Notes: generated from the sequence alone by a model not told the origin. A DNA stretch of 7,957 nt from Dysgonamonadaceae bacterium (GCA_031282925.1 JAITCT010000301.1:1-7957); one strand, 5' to 3'; counted from the first letter of the stretch, positions 1 through 6,569 are shown. Made by a program: numbers and translations.

Positions 1-623
1 TCAAACCAGCCGTTCAGGGCGGTACGGATACCGGATAATGACATTCCCAAAAAACGCTATGCGGATGTGGACACGGTACGGAAGATATTCGGCGTATCGC
101 CCGAATCTCCCGGCGAGACCCTTGCGCATGATGTCTCAATGCTTGTACTTTACCTGATGGGCATAAACACTGCCGACCTGTACAGTATTGAAAAATCATC
201 TTTCAGGAACGGCAAACTGTGTTACAACCGGTTGAAGACCGAAAAAAAGCGGAAAGACAGGGCATACATCGAAGTCCACGTAAACGAATCAATACTTCCG
301 CTGCTTGAGAAATATGCAGGCAAAAGGCGGCTGTTCAACTTTTCAGATAAGTATTCCAATTTTGATATATTTGCATTAGCGGTAAACAGGGGCCTGAAAT
401 CCCTGTGCCGTAAAGCGGGCGTTCAAAAAATCACTGTTTACTGGCGCTCCGGCATACATGGGCGACAATAGCGCGGAACAAATGCGGAGCGACAACCGAA
501 ACGGTAGCCTTCTGTCTGAACCACGCATCTGCACACCGGGTTACTGAAGATTATATTGAAAAAGACTTTACACAAGTGGATATTCTCAACGGGAAAGTTT
601 TAGCCTGCATTTTTGATTTCTAA
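1..623 (+). pseudogene. Tyrosine recombinase (integrase), C-terminal part, frameshifted and 5'-truncated by the window edge
   Basis: The frame is open from base 1 (reading SNQPFRAVRIPDND...) to a TAG at 469-471, so the gene begins upstream of the window. The text resembles Bacteroidetes phage/ICE-type tyrosine recombinases: a core-domain stretch with LYLMGINTADLY, then NRLKTEKKRKDRAYI, then the start of the second catalytic box (VYW). At about 445 the frame breaks. The rest of the domain continues in another frame from 447 (LRHTWATIARNKCGA, LNHASAHRVTEDYIEKDF, ending ACIFDF and TAA at 621-623). This part contains the RH box, the NHAS segment and the likely nucleophile Tyr in TEDYIEKD. A 2-base gain restores YWLRH spacing, and a 1-base loss is also possible. 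The role would have been site-specific integration and excision of a mobile element. As written, the product lacks the catalytic Arg, His and Tyr, so it is probably dead unless the break is a sequencing error. Confidence 0.85.
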
Positions 624-824
624 AATTCAGTTATGATCTTTCTCCTCGGATTGAGGTTTACAGGCCGCATATCTGAATACCAACCCCCAATGAAGCGTAG
701 CGATTGAGGGGTGAGCCGAACGGTCCGCATAACTGATGTCATGCGGGGTGTTGTGCGGAATCAATCATTTCTACCGGGCTTTAATCCCTGACGGGATTGA
801 TTGCAACAAAACGGGCTTTAATCC
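624..824. other. Intergenic region rich in small hairpins between integrase relic and glycosyltransferase
   Basis: No gene is visible here. Several short inverted repeats follow one another. CCTC/GAGG at 644-656 is followed by TTT, a weak terminator-like shape just after the integrase. ACCCC/GGGGT at 683-712 can extend inward with AAT/ATT. CCGCAT/ATGCGG at 725-746 has a 10-nt loop. AATCCC/GGGATT at 783-798 has a TGAC loop. The string CCGCATA also occurs twice (from 665 and 725) in similar surroundings. This density of dyads suggests intergenic palindromic repeats or the eroded end of a mobile element. No tRNA or clear attachment core was recognised. Confidence 0.5.
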
Positions 825-825
825 C
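775..825. repeat. Two direct copies of a 14-bp motif (CGGGCTTTAATCCC)
   Basis: CGGGCTTTAATCCC is present at 775-788 and again at 812-825, identical in both, 37 bp apart. The first copy runs into the AATCCC/GGGATT hairpin; the second abuts the left arm of the large palindrome starting at 825. The motif is itself partly self-complementary (CGGG/CCCG when neighbouring bases are included). It probably belongs to the same palindromic repeat cluster; no function is inferred. Confidence 0.7.
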
Positions 826-919
826 CCGGTTGGTGCGAGGCTATGCCTCGCGCCTTTTATCCCGACAGGTTCAACCTGTCAAAATAGACGGTGCGAGGCA
901 TAGCCTCGCACCAACCGGG
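825..919. repeat. 95-bp near-perfect palindrome with nested inner palindrome
   Basis: The arms at 825-854 and 890-919 are reverse complements over 30 bp with one mismatch (852 against 892, which would be a G-U pair in one transcript). Inside the loop, 864-880 is a perfect 17-bp palindrome (GACAGGTT, C, AACCTGTC). Both structures share the same centre, base 872, and parts of 855-863 and 881-889 also pair, so the whole region can fold as one long interrupted hairpin. Each outer arm is also locally palindromic (GCGAGGC TAT GCCTCGC). It lies between two convergent genes and overlaps the 3' end of the glycosyltransferase gene. It may be a REP- or MITE-like mobile palindrome, or a bidirectional terminator; no T-run follows either arm directly, which weakens the terminator reading. 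Confidence 0.9.
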
Positions 920-1709
920 TAATCCTCCTTTGCAAATTTTTTCTTTTCCAATGGATCATTGCAAAAAACAAATAGTTACCACATAAATTCCTGTGAAATT
1001 TATGTAACCCTGTCGGTTGTTTTATCTTGGGCAGCCATGAGAATTGTCCCAGATGTATGGCGTATGTATTCATATCTGCTTTTCCAAATAATACAGATAA
1101 TACACGGGGAGGAAAAATCACAATATCATTTTTCAGATATTGGGTAGTATCTAAAGGCAAATCATATTGAAAACCATAGTATTGATGGGCAATCCGCGCC
1201 ATAACAATTGGTACAAGATCTACATCTATATCACCATTCGACGTCATCTTGAACTCTTTTTCACGATAATGATCCAAACATATTTTTATGAAATCGTTTC
1301 CTTTTTCCGAACCGATTATTGCTGCCTGTATGTCATATCCCCAGTATTGATCGTCTTTCCCTGTTCTCAATGATTTCATTGCAGGATAATATTCAACGGC
1401 CGAAAAGGCAGCATGATTTAACAAGGTATCAAATCTTCTGAAAACTTTCACATCAGAATCCAAATAAATTCCTCCTTCGTGATAAAGTGCATACAAACGA
1501 ATATAATCTGCGGCAAATGCCCATTTGCGAGCTTTACACGCATCTTCTACAAATTTTACACTGTGAATGTCAAACCGGGATTGATCCCAAAGAGTAATTT
1601 CATAATCCGGCATTACTCGTTTCCATGAATTTATGCACTGTTGCACAAGTTTAGGTAATGGTTCGCCACTTAACCAACACCAGTGAATTTTTTTAGGAAT
1701 TGTATTCAT
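879..1709 (-). CDS. Glycosyltransferase, GT32-like (DXD sugar-binding family)
   Basis: This 276-aa protein begins IPKKIHWCWLSGEPLP, the usual opening of bacterial polysaccharide GT32-type transferases. It continues with a WAFAADYIRLYALYHEGG helix and the sugar-nucleotide/metal-binding DXD motif in YLDSDV (residues 82-87, DSD 84-86). A later AIHLGQFSW segment (about 217-225) matches the family's C-terminal conserved His/Trp region. By family it should transfer a sugar from a nucleotide-sugar donor during surface polysaccharide or glycan synthesis in the cytoplasm; donor and acceptor cannot be told. There is no signal peptide. The gene is visibly AT-richer than the operon to its right and stands alone, which suggests horizontal acquisition. 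The last 12 or so residues (RLVRGYASHRLF) are encoded by one arm of the 95-bp palindrome and look like an added tail rather than family sequence. Confidence 0.85.
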   Translation of the reverse strand: MNTIPKKIHWCWLSGEPLPKLVQQCINSWKRVMPDYEITLWDQSRFDIHSVKFVEDACKARKWAFAADYIRLYALYHEGGIYLDSDVKVFRRFDTLLNHAAFSAVEYYPAMKSLRTGKDDQYWGYDIQAAIIGSEKGNDFIKICLDHYREKEFKMTSNGDIDVDLVPIVMARIAHQYYGFQYDLPLDTTQYLKNDIVIFPPRVLSVLFGKADMNTYAIHLGQFSWLPKIKQPTGLHKFHRNLCGNYLFFAMIHWKRKNLQRRITRLVRGYASHRLF

Positions 1710-1824
1710 CTTTCAAGTTGTTAAAATAATATTAATTCTGTATTTATACCGTTGATTTTTAGATCATATTATACATTTTTAGCTTATTACGTTAGTATTA
1801 ACAGTAAAAAAATAAAGAACTTTT

Positions 1825-2091
1825 ATGGGCACAAAGTTAGGGAAAAAATCGAACAACCCTATTGTTAAGTATAAAGATTTGCATCCCAGATATGTTCTGA
1901 AAATAAAGTCAGATATTTGTAAAAGACAATGTTTTTGTAATGAAGAGCTTATATATACGGCGAGAAGTAGCCGCCCTGTTTGGGTTTTGATATGTGTTAA
2001 TACAGGAACCAATAACGTATGCAGGTCATTGAATAAACAGTGGTCGAAAATTATTGATATTCTAAAAATACCTCTGAGAAACGCCGCTTAG
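1825..2091 (+). CDS. Doubtful small ORF, 88 aa, unknown
   Basis: The frame runs from ATG at 1825 to TAG at 2089-2091. The product is basic, with four Cys residues (two in CKRQCFC) and no family I know, signal peptide or membrane segment. No Shine-Dalgarno or good promoter precedes it. Codon use (many AGA, AAA, ATA) resembles the AT-rich glycosyltransferase rather than dut. A minus-strand frame of similar size overlaps it, so it could be chance, or a remnant of an imported gene. It is listed only because it is the largest frame in a 485-bp gap. Confidence 0.2.
   Translation: MGTKLGKKSNNPIVKYKDLHPRYVLKIKSDICKRQCFCNEELIYTARSSRPVWVLICVNTGTNNVCRSLNKQWSKIIDILKIPLRNAA
1832..1839 (-). promoter_or_regulatory. 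Possible -7 box for the glycosyltransferase gene
   Basis: Read on the minus strand, this is TAACTTTG, a full match to the Bacteroidetes -7 element TAnnTTTG, about 122 bp upstream of the glycosyltransferase start. No clear TTTG lies about 20 nt further upstream, so only half of the promoter is seen. One such match in a gap of this size could be chance. Confidence 0.25.
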
Positions 2092-2132
2092 TAAATGCGA
2101 CAATTTGAAATGCATCCTTTTCATTGCATACG

Positions 2133-2164
2133 TTTGGAAATCGTAGAATTTTCATGTACTTTTG
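2133..2164 (+). promoter_or_regulatory. Bacteroidetes-type promoter of the dut operon
   Basis: TTTG at 2133-2136 is the -33 element and TACTTTTG at 2157-2164 the -7 element (consensus TAnnTTTG), separated by 20 nt, the usual spacing for the primary sigma factor of Bacteroidetes. Transcription should begin near 2170, giving a leader of about 25 nt before the dut ATG at 2195. It probably drives all four genes from dut to the EnvC-like gene, since the gaps between them are short and hold no second promoter of this quality. Confidence 0.8.
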
Positions 2165-2167
2165 CCC

Positions 2168-2188
2168 CTTGAATTTACATAATTCAAG
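2168..2188 (+). promoter_or_regulatory. Inverted repeat at the predicted transcription start / dut leader
   Basis: CTTGAATT (2168-2175) and AATTCAAG (2181-2188) are perfect 8-bp inverted arms around a 5-nt loop. The repeat begins 3 bp after the -7 box and ends 6 bp before the dut ATG. It therefore covers the predicted transcription start and nearly the entire 5' leader. It could be an operator, or a leader hairpin that affects ribosome access; the sequence cannot tell which. Confidence 0.45.
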
Positions 2189-2194
2189 AAAGTA

Positions 2195-2629
2195 ATGAAA
2201 GTAAAAATCATTAATAAATCGAAACATGCCTTACCCGGATACGAAACGCTTTATTCCGCAGGAATGGATGTGCGTGCAAATCTTGACGCTCCTGTTACGC
2301 TGAGTTCTTTGGAAAGAACGCTTGTTCCGACGGGGCTTTTCATCGAATTACCCATTGGTTTTGAAGCCCAGATTCGCCCGCGAAGCGGCCTGGCTGTCAA
2401 ACACGGTATTTCGCTGGTGAATACGCCGGGAACGATTGATGCGGATTACCGAGGAGAAATCAAGATAATTCTGGTGAATTTATCCGCTACGCCGTTTGTC
2501 GTTAACGACGGGGAGCGGATTTGCCAGATGGTTGTGGCTAAGCACGAAAGAGTGGAATGGGAAGAAACCGGCGAATTAAATGCAACGCTTCGGGGAGCCG
2601 GCGGATTGGGTCATACAGGGGATAAATAA
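2195..2629 (+). CDS. dut: dUTP diphosphatase (dUTPase)
   Basis: The enzyme hydrolyses dUTP to dUMP and pyrophosphate, keeping uracil out of DNA and feeding dTMP synthesis. It is a cytoplasmic homotrimer with Mg2+. At 144 aa it has the normal length of the trimeric family, and all five motifs are visible in order: AGMDVRA (22-28), RPRSGLA (61-67), [11 protein letters not shown] (79-89, with the catalytic Asp82 and base-reading Tyr85), GERICQM (106-112) and [10 protein letters not shown] (133-142). In motif V the residue that is normally Phe, which stacks on the uracil ring, is Leu138; the rest is intact, so activity is likely. The ATG follows a strong promoter by about 30 bp, without a clear Shine-Dalgarno. 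It is the first gene of a four-gene run, and the next ATG follows its stop codon directly. Confidence 0.97.
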   Translation: MKVKIINKSKHALPGYETLYSAGMDVRANLDAPVTLSSLERTLVPTGLFIELPIGFEAQIRPRSGLAVKHGISLVNTPGTIDADYRGEIKIILVNLSATPFVVNDGERICQMVVAKHERVEWEETGELNATLRGAGGLGHTGDK

Positions 2630-4366
2630 ATGATGAAAGTAATTATATTTTTCTTTATCTTATGTTCCTTACCGGTTTTAGCGGATCATTCAATTTCCGC
2701 GTCTGCCGATTCCGCATACCGGACGGGGAAAAAGTTTGATTATTTTTTCCTGGAAGCCCTGCGCTCAAAGGAAAACGGCGAACACAGCAATGCTTTCAAC
2801 GCCTTGCGTCACGCTTTGCAAATTGACTCTGCGTCTTCGGCGGCATGGGCAGAATTGGCCGATTATTACCTGTATCTGCGCCTGGATTCGCAGGCTGTCG
2901 AAGCCCTGCGGAAAGCCGTAAGGTTCAGCCCCGATAATTTCAACTACAAGATTTCACTCGCCGGTATATACCGGGAAAGCGGGAATATCCCGGAAGCCAT
3001 TGGTTTGTATGAAGAACTGGTCGAAGAGAATCCTGATATGGCGGAATTGCATTTTCATCTTTCCAATCTGTATCTCACAAGCCGTCAAATCGACAAAGCA
3101 ATCGGCTCTCTGAACAATCTGGAAAACAACGCAGGAATGAACGAAGTTATTTCCATGCAAAAATATAAACTCTATTTGTCGGACGACAGGAAAGAAAATG
3201 CGTTGAATGAAATTAAAAAATTGAGTGTGAAATTTCCTTTAGAGGCTAAATACCAAATTTTGATCGGCGATTTTTATCTGGAAGAAAAAGAACCGGAAAA
3301 AGCTTTGGCCTATTATGAGAAAGCGCGTGCGATTGACCCTGAAAATCCGCTCTATATTGTTTCCATGTCGAACTATTACGAACAAAAAGGCGATAATGAA
3401 GCAGCTGCCGGGGAAATAGAAAAAGCCTTGAAAAATTCTTCATTAGACATTGAAACTCAAATTGCCATACTTGGAAAATATATCCAAAATCTTCTTTTGG
3501 ACAAAAGGAATGTAGAATTGGCCGACACCCTGTTTGAAACCCTGATGGCGCAACATTCCCAGGAGAAAGAGCTGAATCTGATGTACGGGCAATTTTTGGC
3601 TTCCCGTGAAAAATGGGAAGAAGCCCGCTTCCAGTTTCAAATCGTAACGGAATCCAATCCCGAAAACATGACTGCCTGGATGCAATTACTGAATGTCGCC
3701 CTGCGCCGGGATAGCCTCGACGAAATTATTCATGTGTGCGAGGCGGCGCTGATTCGTTTCCCGGAAGTTCCCGAATTTTATTTTTATAAAAGTTCCGCCT
3801 TATACCAAAAGAAGCGATTCGAAGAGGCTTTATTGAGTACAGAGGAAGGAGTGAAATATGTTCCTGAAAAGAATAGCGTCTTGTTATCAACTTTTTACGG
3901 TCAATTAGGCGATCTTTATCACGAAACCGGAAACAGGCAAAAGGCTTATGAGGCTTATGATAAGTCGCTGGAATATAACGAAAATAACATTTTAATACTG
4001 AATAATTACGCCTATTTCCTGAGCCTGGATAAGACACAGTTGGACAAGGCGGAAAGTATGAGCGGCAAATGCTTGAAATTCCAACCTAAAAATCCGACTT
4101 ATGCCGATACGTATGCATGGATACTTTTTCAGAAAGGGAACTACTCGTTGTCGAAATTTTATATTGAAAGCGCCATCACAAACGGGGGCGATAAAAGTTC
4201 CGAAGTGCTTGACCATTACGGCGACATCCTTTTTAAAACGGGAAATACCGACAACGCCGTCCGGCAATGGGAAAAGGCGCTGGAAATAAAAGAAAAAAAC
4301 GGTGAAACAAATACCGCCGTTCTCAAGCGAAAAATTGAAAACAGAATGTATTATGAAATGGAATAA
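2630..4366 (+). CDS. Exported tetratricopeptide-repeat (TPR) protein
   Basis: This 578-aa protein opens with a Sec signal peptide (MMKVIIFFFILCSLPVLA, likely cut between Ala18 and Asp19), so it acts in the periplasm or at the outer membrane. The mature part is almost all helical TPR units. One block lies at about 42-270 (for example AWAELADYYLYLRLDSQAVE, EKALAYYEKARAIDPENP) and another at about 420-575 (GDLYHETGNRQKAYEAYDKS). The middle is more divergent but of the same style. TPR arrays bind other proteins, so a scaffold or assembly role is likely, with no enzymatic motif seen. The start abuts the dut stop codon (TAA then ATG), which implies cotranscription and perhaps coupled translation. 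Neighbours downstream are a DUF4292 lipoprotein and an EnvC-like protein, which points to envelope biogenesis. The exact function is unknown to me. Confidence 0.9.
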   Translation: MMKVIIFFFILCSLPVLADHSISASADSAYRTGKKFDYFFLEALRSKENGEHSNAFNALRHALQIDSASSAAWAELADYYLYLRLDSQAVEALRKAVRFSPDNFNYKISLAGIYRESGNIPEAIGLYEELVEENPDMAELHFHLSNLYLTSRQIDKAIGSLNNLENNAGMNEVISMQKYKLYLSDDRKENALNEIKKLSVKFPLEAKYQILIGDFYLEEKEPEKALAYYEKARAIDPENPLYIVSMSNYYEQKGDNEAAAGEIEKALKNSSLDIETQIAILGKYIQNLLLDKRNVELADTLFETLMAQHSQEKELNLMYGQFLASREKWEEARFQFQIVTESNPENMTAWMQLLNVALRRDSLDEIIHVCEAALIRFPEVPEFYFYKSSALYQKKRFEEALLSTEEGVKYVPEKNSVLLSTFYGQLGDLYHETGNRQKAYEAYDKSLEYNENNILILNNYAYFLSLDKTQLDKAESMSGKCLKFQPKNPTYADTYAWILFQKGNYSLSKFYIESAITNGGDKSSEVLDHYGDILFKTGNTDNAVRQWEKALEIKEKNGETNTAVLKRKIENRMYYEME

Positions 4367-4391
4367 ACTGATTTGCCGCCGTAGAGACGGT

Positions 4392-5234
4392 ATGCGCGCC
4401 GTCAAATATATCGTGTGGGGTTTATGCTGCGGGCTGGCTATATTCGCAAGTTCGTGCCGGACAAGCCGTCAAATTCATCCGGTCGCTTTGACCGGGCATA
4501 CGGTGGAGGAAAGAGTCGGATTGATTGTGAACCGGCCGGTTTCTTACAAAACATTTTCGTCCGCCCTCCGGTTCGGCATTAAATCAGGCGTGAATCGCGA
4601 CAGTATAACTGCCGATGCGCGGCTCAGGATCGTCAAAGACGAGATGATTCAACTTTCTTTGCGAATCCCGATTTTGGGAACCGAAGCGGCAAGGATAAAC
4701 ATCAGTCCGGATCAAATCCTGATTATTGACCGCATGAATAAAAGGTATTTTGTGGAATCAATGGAAAATTTGAAGAAACATTTGCCTTTTGATTTCGATT
4801 ATTACAGCGTGCAATCTTTGTTTACCAATCAATTGTTTATTGCCGGTAAACAGGAAGTTACGCCTGACGACTACGCTTCTTTCGGTTATCGGGAAGATGA
4901 ATTTTCGGCTGTTTTGAGCAGGCAGGACAGCAGGGGAATTGTTTACGATTTTACCGGCGATTACAGCCACCGTATTCTGAAAACGGAAGTTTACAAAAAC
5001 GATAAAACGGTGAGTATGAATTGGAATTACGCCGATTTTGAACGAGTGTCCGACAACTGCCTGTTTCCCATGAAAATGAGTATGGCATTGACCGTCCCCG
5101 ACAATTTGATCTCCATGAATTTGAATTTTTCAAGCGTGGATATTGACGCCGCCTTTGAATTGAAAACGGATATTCCGTCCAAATACAAACAAATTGATAT
5201 TAATCAGTTAATTAAATTAATTCGGTCATTGTGA
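4392..5234 (+). CDS. DUF4292 family lipoprotein
   Basis: With the ATG at 4392 the product is 280 aa and begins MRAVKYIVWGLCCGLAIFASSC, a short basic segment, a hydrophobic core and a lipobox-like ASSC. Cys22 would be lipidated, anchoring the protein to the inner or outer membrane. An upstream in-frame ATG at 4353 overlaps the end of the TPR gene and would give a long 18-residue n-region; I prefer 4392 because the signal peptide is more normal, but 4353 is possible. The body (VNRPVSYKTFSSALRFGIKS, LRIPILGTEAARINISPDQI, KRYFVESMENLKKHLPFDFD) matches my memory of Bacteroidetes DUF4292 proteins, which I recall, without certainty, as resembling the LolA/LolB lipoprotein-carrier fold. The function is not established. 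Its position between the TPR and EnvC-like genes suggests shared envelope work. Confidence 0.85.
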   Translation: MRAVKYIVWGLCCGLAIFASSCRTSRQIHPVALTGHTVEERVGLIVNRPVSYKTFSSALRFGIKSGVNRDSITADARLRIVKDEMIQLSLRIPILGTEAARINISPDQILIIDRMNKRYFVESMENLKKHLPFDFDYYSVQSLFTNQLFIAGKQEVTPDDYASFGYREDEFSAVLSRQDSRGIVYDFTGDYSHRILKTEVYKNDKTVSMNWNYADFERVSDNCLFPMKMSMALTVPDNLISMNLNFSSVDIDAAFELKTDIPSKYKQIDINQLIKLIRSL

Positions 5235-5305
5235 TGAAATCCACATATAAAAATTGCAAAAAGCGCATGAACATATTGCGGATTCCGTCCGGCCTAAAAA
5301 AATAA
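5234..5305 (+). CDS. Possible 23-aa basic peptide or translation-coupling ORF
   Basis: The ATG at 5234 overlaps the DUF4292 stop codon (TGATG) and reads MKSTYKNCKKRMNILRIPSG plus LKK to TAA at 5303-5305. Eight of 23 residues are Lys or Arg. Its stop overlaps another ATG (TAATG), whose four-codon frame (Met-Tyr-Arg-stop) ends across the ATG of the EnvC-like gene at 5313. No homologue is known to me. It may carry ribosomes across the 78-bp gap rather than make a functional peptide, or it may be chance. Confidence 0.2.
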   Translation: MKSTYKNCKKRMNILRIPSGLKK

Positions 5306-5312
5306 TGTACAG

Positions 5313-6548
5313 ATGAAATATAAACTATTCATATTGTTATCGGGACTGGCTGTTTCTTTGTTTGCACAGGAGCAGGAAAGAATCAGCGATTTGGAAAAAG
5401 AGCGGCAAAATATTTTGACGGAAATCGAAGAGACTACTCAACTGCTGGATGCGAATAAATCGACTATCAGCAACGCACTTAACCGGTTAATCCTGCTGAA
5501 TAGCAACATTGAGTATCGAAAAAAAATGATTTCATCTTTGAACAGGGAACTTTCAGGTATAGACCATGGAATTGTAGACCGGGAAATACAAATCAAGGTT
5601 TTGGAAATGAGGTTGCAGGAAAAAAAAGATAATTATGCGGCTGCCGTGAGGAAGATGTATATCTATCGAAATAGACTGAATAACAATTTATTGTTTATTT
5701 TATCGGCGGAGAATTTTACGCAATCGCTGCACCGGATTATGTATCTGAAAGAGTATTATAAATGGCAGAAAAGGCAAGCCTCGGAGATTATCGAAAAACA
5801 GAAGAAAGTCAATACGGAAAAGTTGATTTTGCTGAACAGCAAAGAAATAAAACAAACGCTTTTGGCAGGCCGGACAAGTGAAGAGGACAGATTGAACGAG
5901 GAAATATTAAGTAAAAACGAGGAAATTCAGTTGCTCGAAAGAAATAAAAAGAAACTCCTGAGTGAACTGGAAAGGAAAAAACGACAAGCCGAAGCCTTAA
6001 ACCAGCGGATAGAAGGAATTATTGCCGAAGAGACATCCATGTCTGCTTCATCCAGGAATGAAGCACAGGAAGAACGTCAGGCCGAAATCAAAGGCGGTTA
6101 TGCCATGACAGCCGTGGAAAAAGCGCTGTCTTCGAGTTTTGCCGATAACAAAGGACGTTTGCCTTTTCCGTTGAGCGGCAATTATAAAATCGTCAATTAT
6201 TTTGGCATTCACCAATACAAGGAATTATCGAAAGTGTCGGTGAATTGCAATGGAATTGAGATGGAAACGACGCCCGACAATGAAGCGCGGGCGGTATTTG
6301 ACGGCGTTGTTTCGCGGATTTTTGTTCTCCCCGGCTATCATAATTCCATTATTGTCCGGCACGGAAACTATCTGACGTTGTATTCGAATATTGATCAGGT
6401 ATATGTCAAACAGGGAAGTAGAGTAAACACAGGGCAAACCTTGGGGAAAATTTATACGGATCGGGAAAACGGCAACTCAACTTTGTTGCACTTCGAACTT
6501 TGGAAGGAGCGGACGAAGTTAGACCCTCTGCCGTGGTTGAATAGGTAA
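5313..6548 (+). CDS. EnvC-like murein hydrolase activator (coiled coil plus degenerate LytM/M23 domain)
   Basis: The 411-aa product has a signal peptide (MKYKLFILLSGLAVSLFA, cut about 18/19). Two long coiled-coil stretches follow (about 22-110 and 155-260), then a LytM/M23 domain from about 281 to the end, the same architecture as EnvC of E. coli. The zinc-peptidase residues are largely lost: the HxGxD site reads CNGIE (Cys312 and Glu316), the HxH site reads LLH (only His393 remains), and the YxHL catalytic site reads YSNI (Asn359). It should therefore not cut peptidoglycan itself but, like EnvC, bind and switch on amidases for septum splitting. RHGNYLTLYSNI and LHFELWKE are typical of the Bacteroidetes branch. 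It ends the dut-TPR-DUF4292 run, 78 bp after its neighbour and with overlapping mini-frames between. The amidase partner is not in the window. Confidence 0.88.
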   Translation: MKYKLFILLSGLAVSLFAQEQERISDLEKERQNILTEIEETTQLLDANKSTISNALNRLILLNSNIEYRKKMISSLNRELSGIDHGIVDREIQIKVLEMRLQEKKDNYAAAVRKMYIYRNRLNNNLLFILSAENFTQSLHRIMYLKEYYKWQKRQASEIIEKQKKVNTEKLILLNSKEIKQTLLAGRTSEEDRLNEEILSKNEEIQLLERNKKKLLSELERKKRQAEALNQRIEGIIAEETSMSASSRNEAQEERQAEIKGGYAMTAVEKALSSSFADNKGRLPFPLSGNYKIVNYFGIHQYKELSKVSVNCNGIEMETTPDNEARAVFDGVVSRIFVLPGYHNSIIVRHGNYLTLYSNIDQVYVKQGSRVNTGQTLGKIYTDRENGNSTLLHFELWKERTKLDPLPWLNR

Positions 6549-6569
6549 TATGCAAATATAATGCACAAA

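Larger units (their letters stand above)
1710..2132. other. AT-rich intergenic region between divergent glycosyltransferase and dut
   Basis: This gap is AT-rich and holds no gene I can recognise. It should carry the upstream signals of the minus-strand glycosyltransferase and, at its right end, those of dut. Two overlapping open frames exist in opposite directions (1825-2091 plus and 1779-2012 minus), neither with a recognisable domain. Together with the isolated glycosyltransferase it may be part of an acquired segment. Confidence 0.5.

Noticed and set aside
624..760. tRNA gene serving as integration site
   Set aside because: Hairpins are present, but no cloverleaf, T-loop or acceptor stem pattern could be assembled.
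959..1373. Plus-strand open frames within 959-1373
   Set aside because: They lie opposite the clear GT32-like gene and show no family features.
1779..2012. 77-aa minus-strand frame in the intergenic gap
   Set aside because: It has no recognisable domain, no start signals, and overlaps another equally unsupported frame.
4353..4391. Earlier start for the DUF4292 lipoprotein at 4353
   Set aside because: It would give an unusually long 18-residue region before the hydrophobic core of the signal peptide and overlap the TPR gene; kept as an alternative only.
2736..4405. Opposite-strand and shifted frames inside the TPR gene
   Set aside because: The TPR reading frame has signal peptide and repeat motifs throughout; the others are composition shadows.
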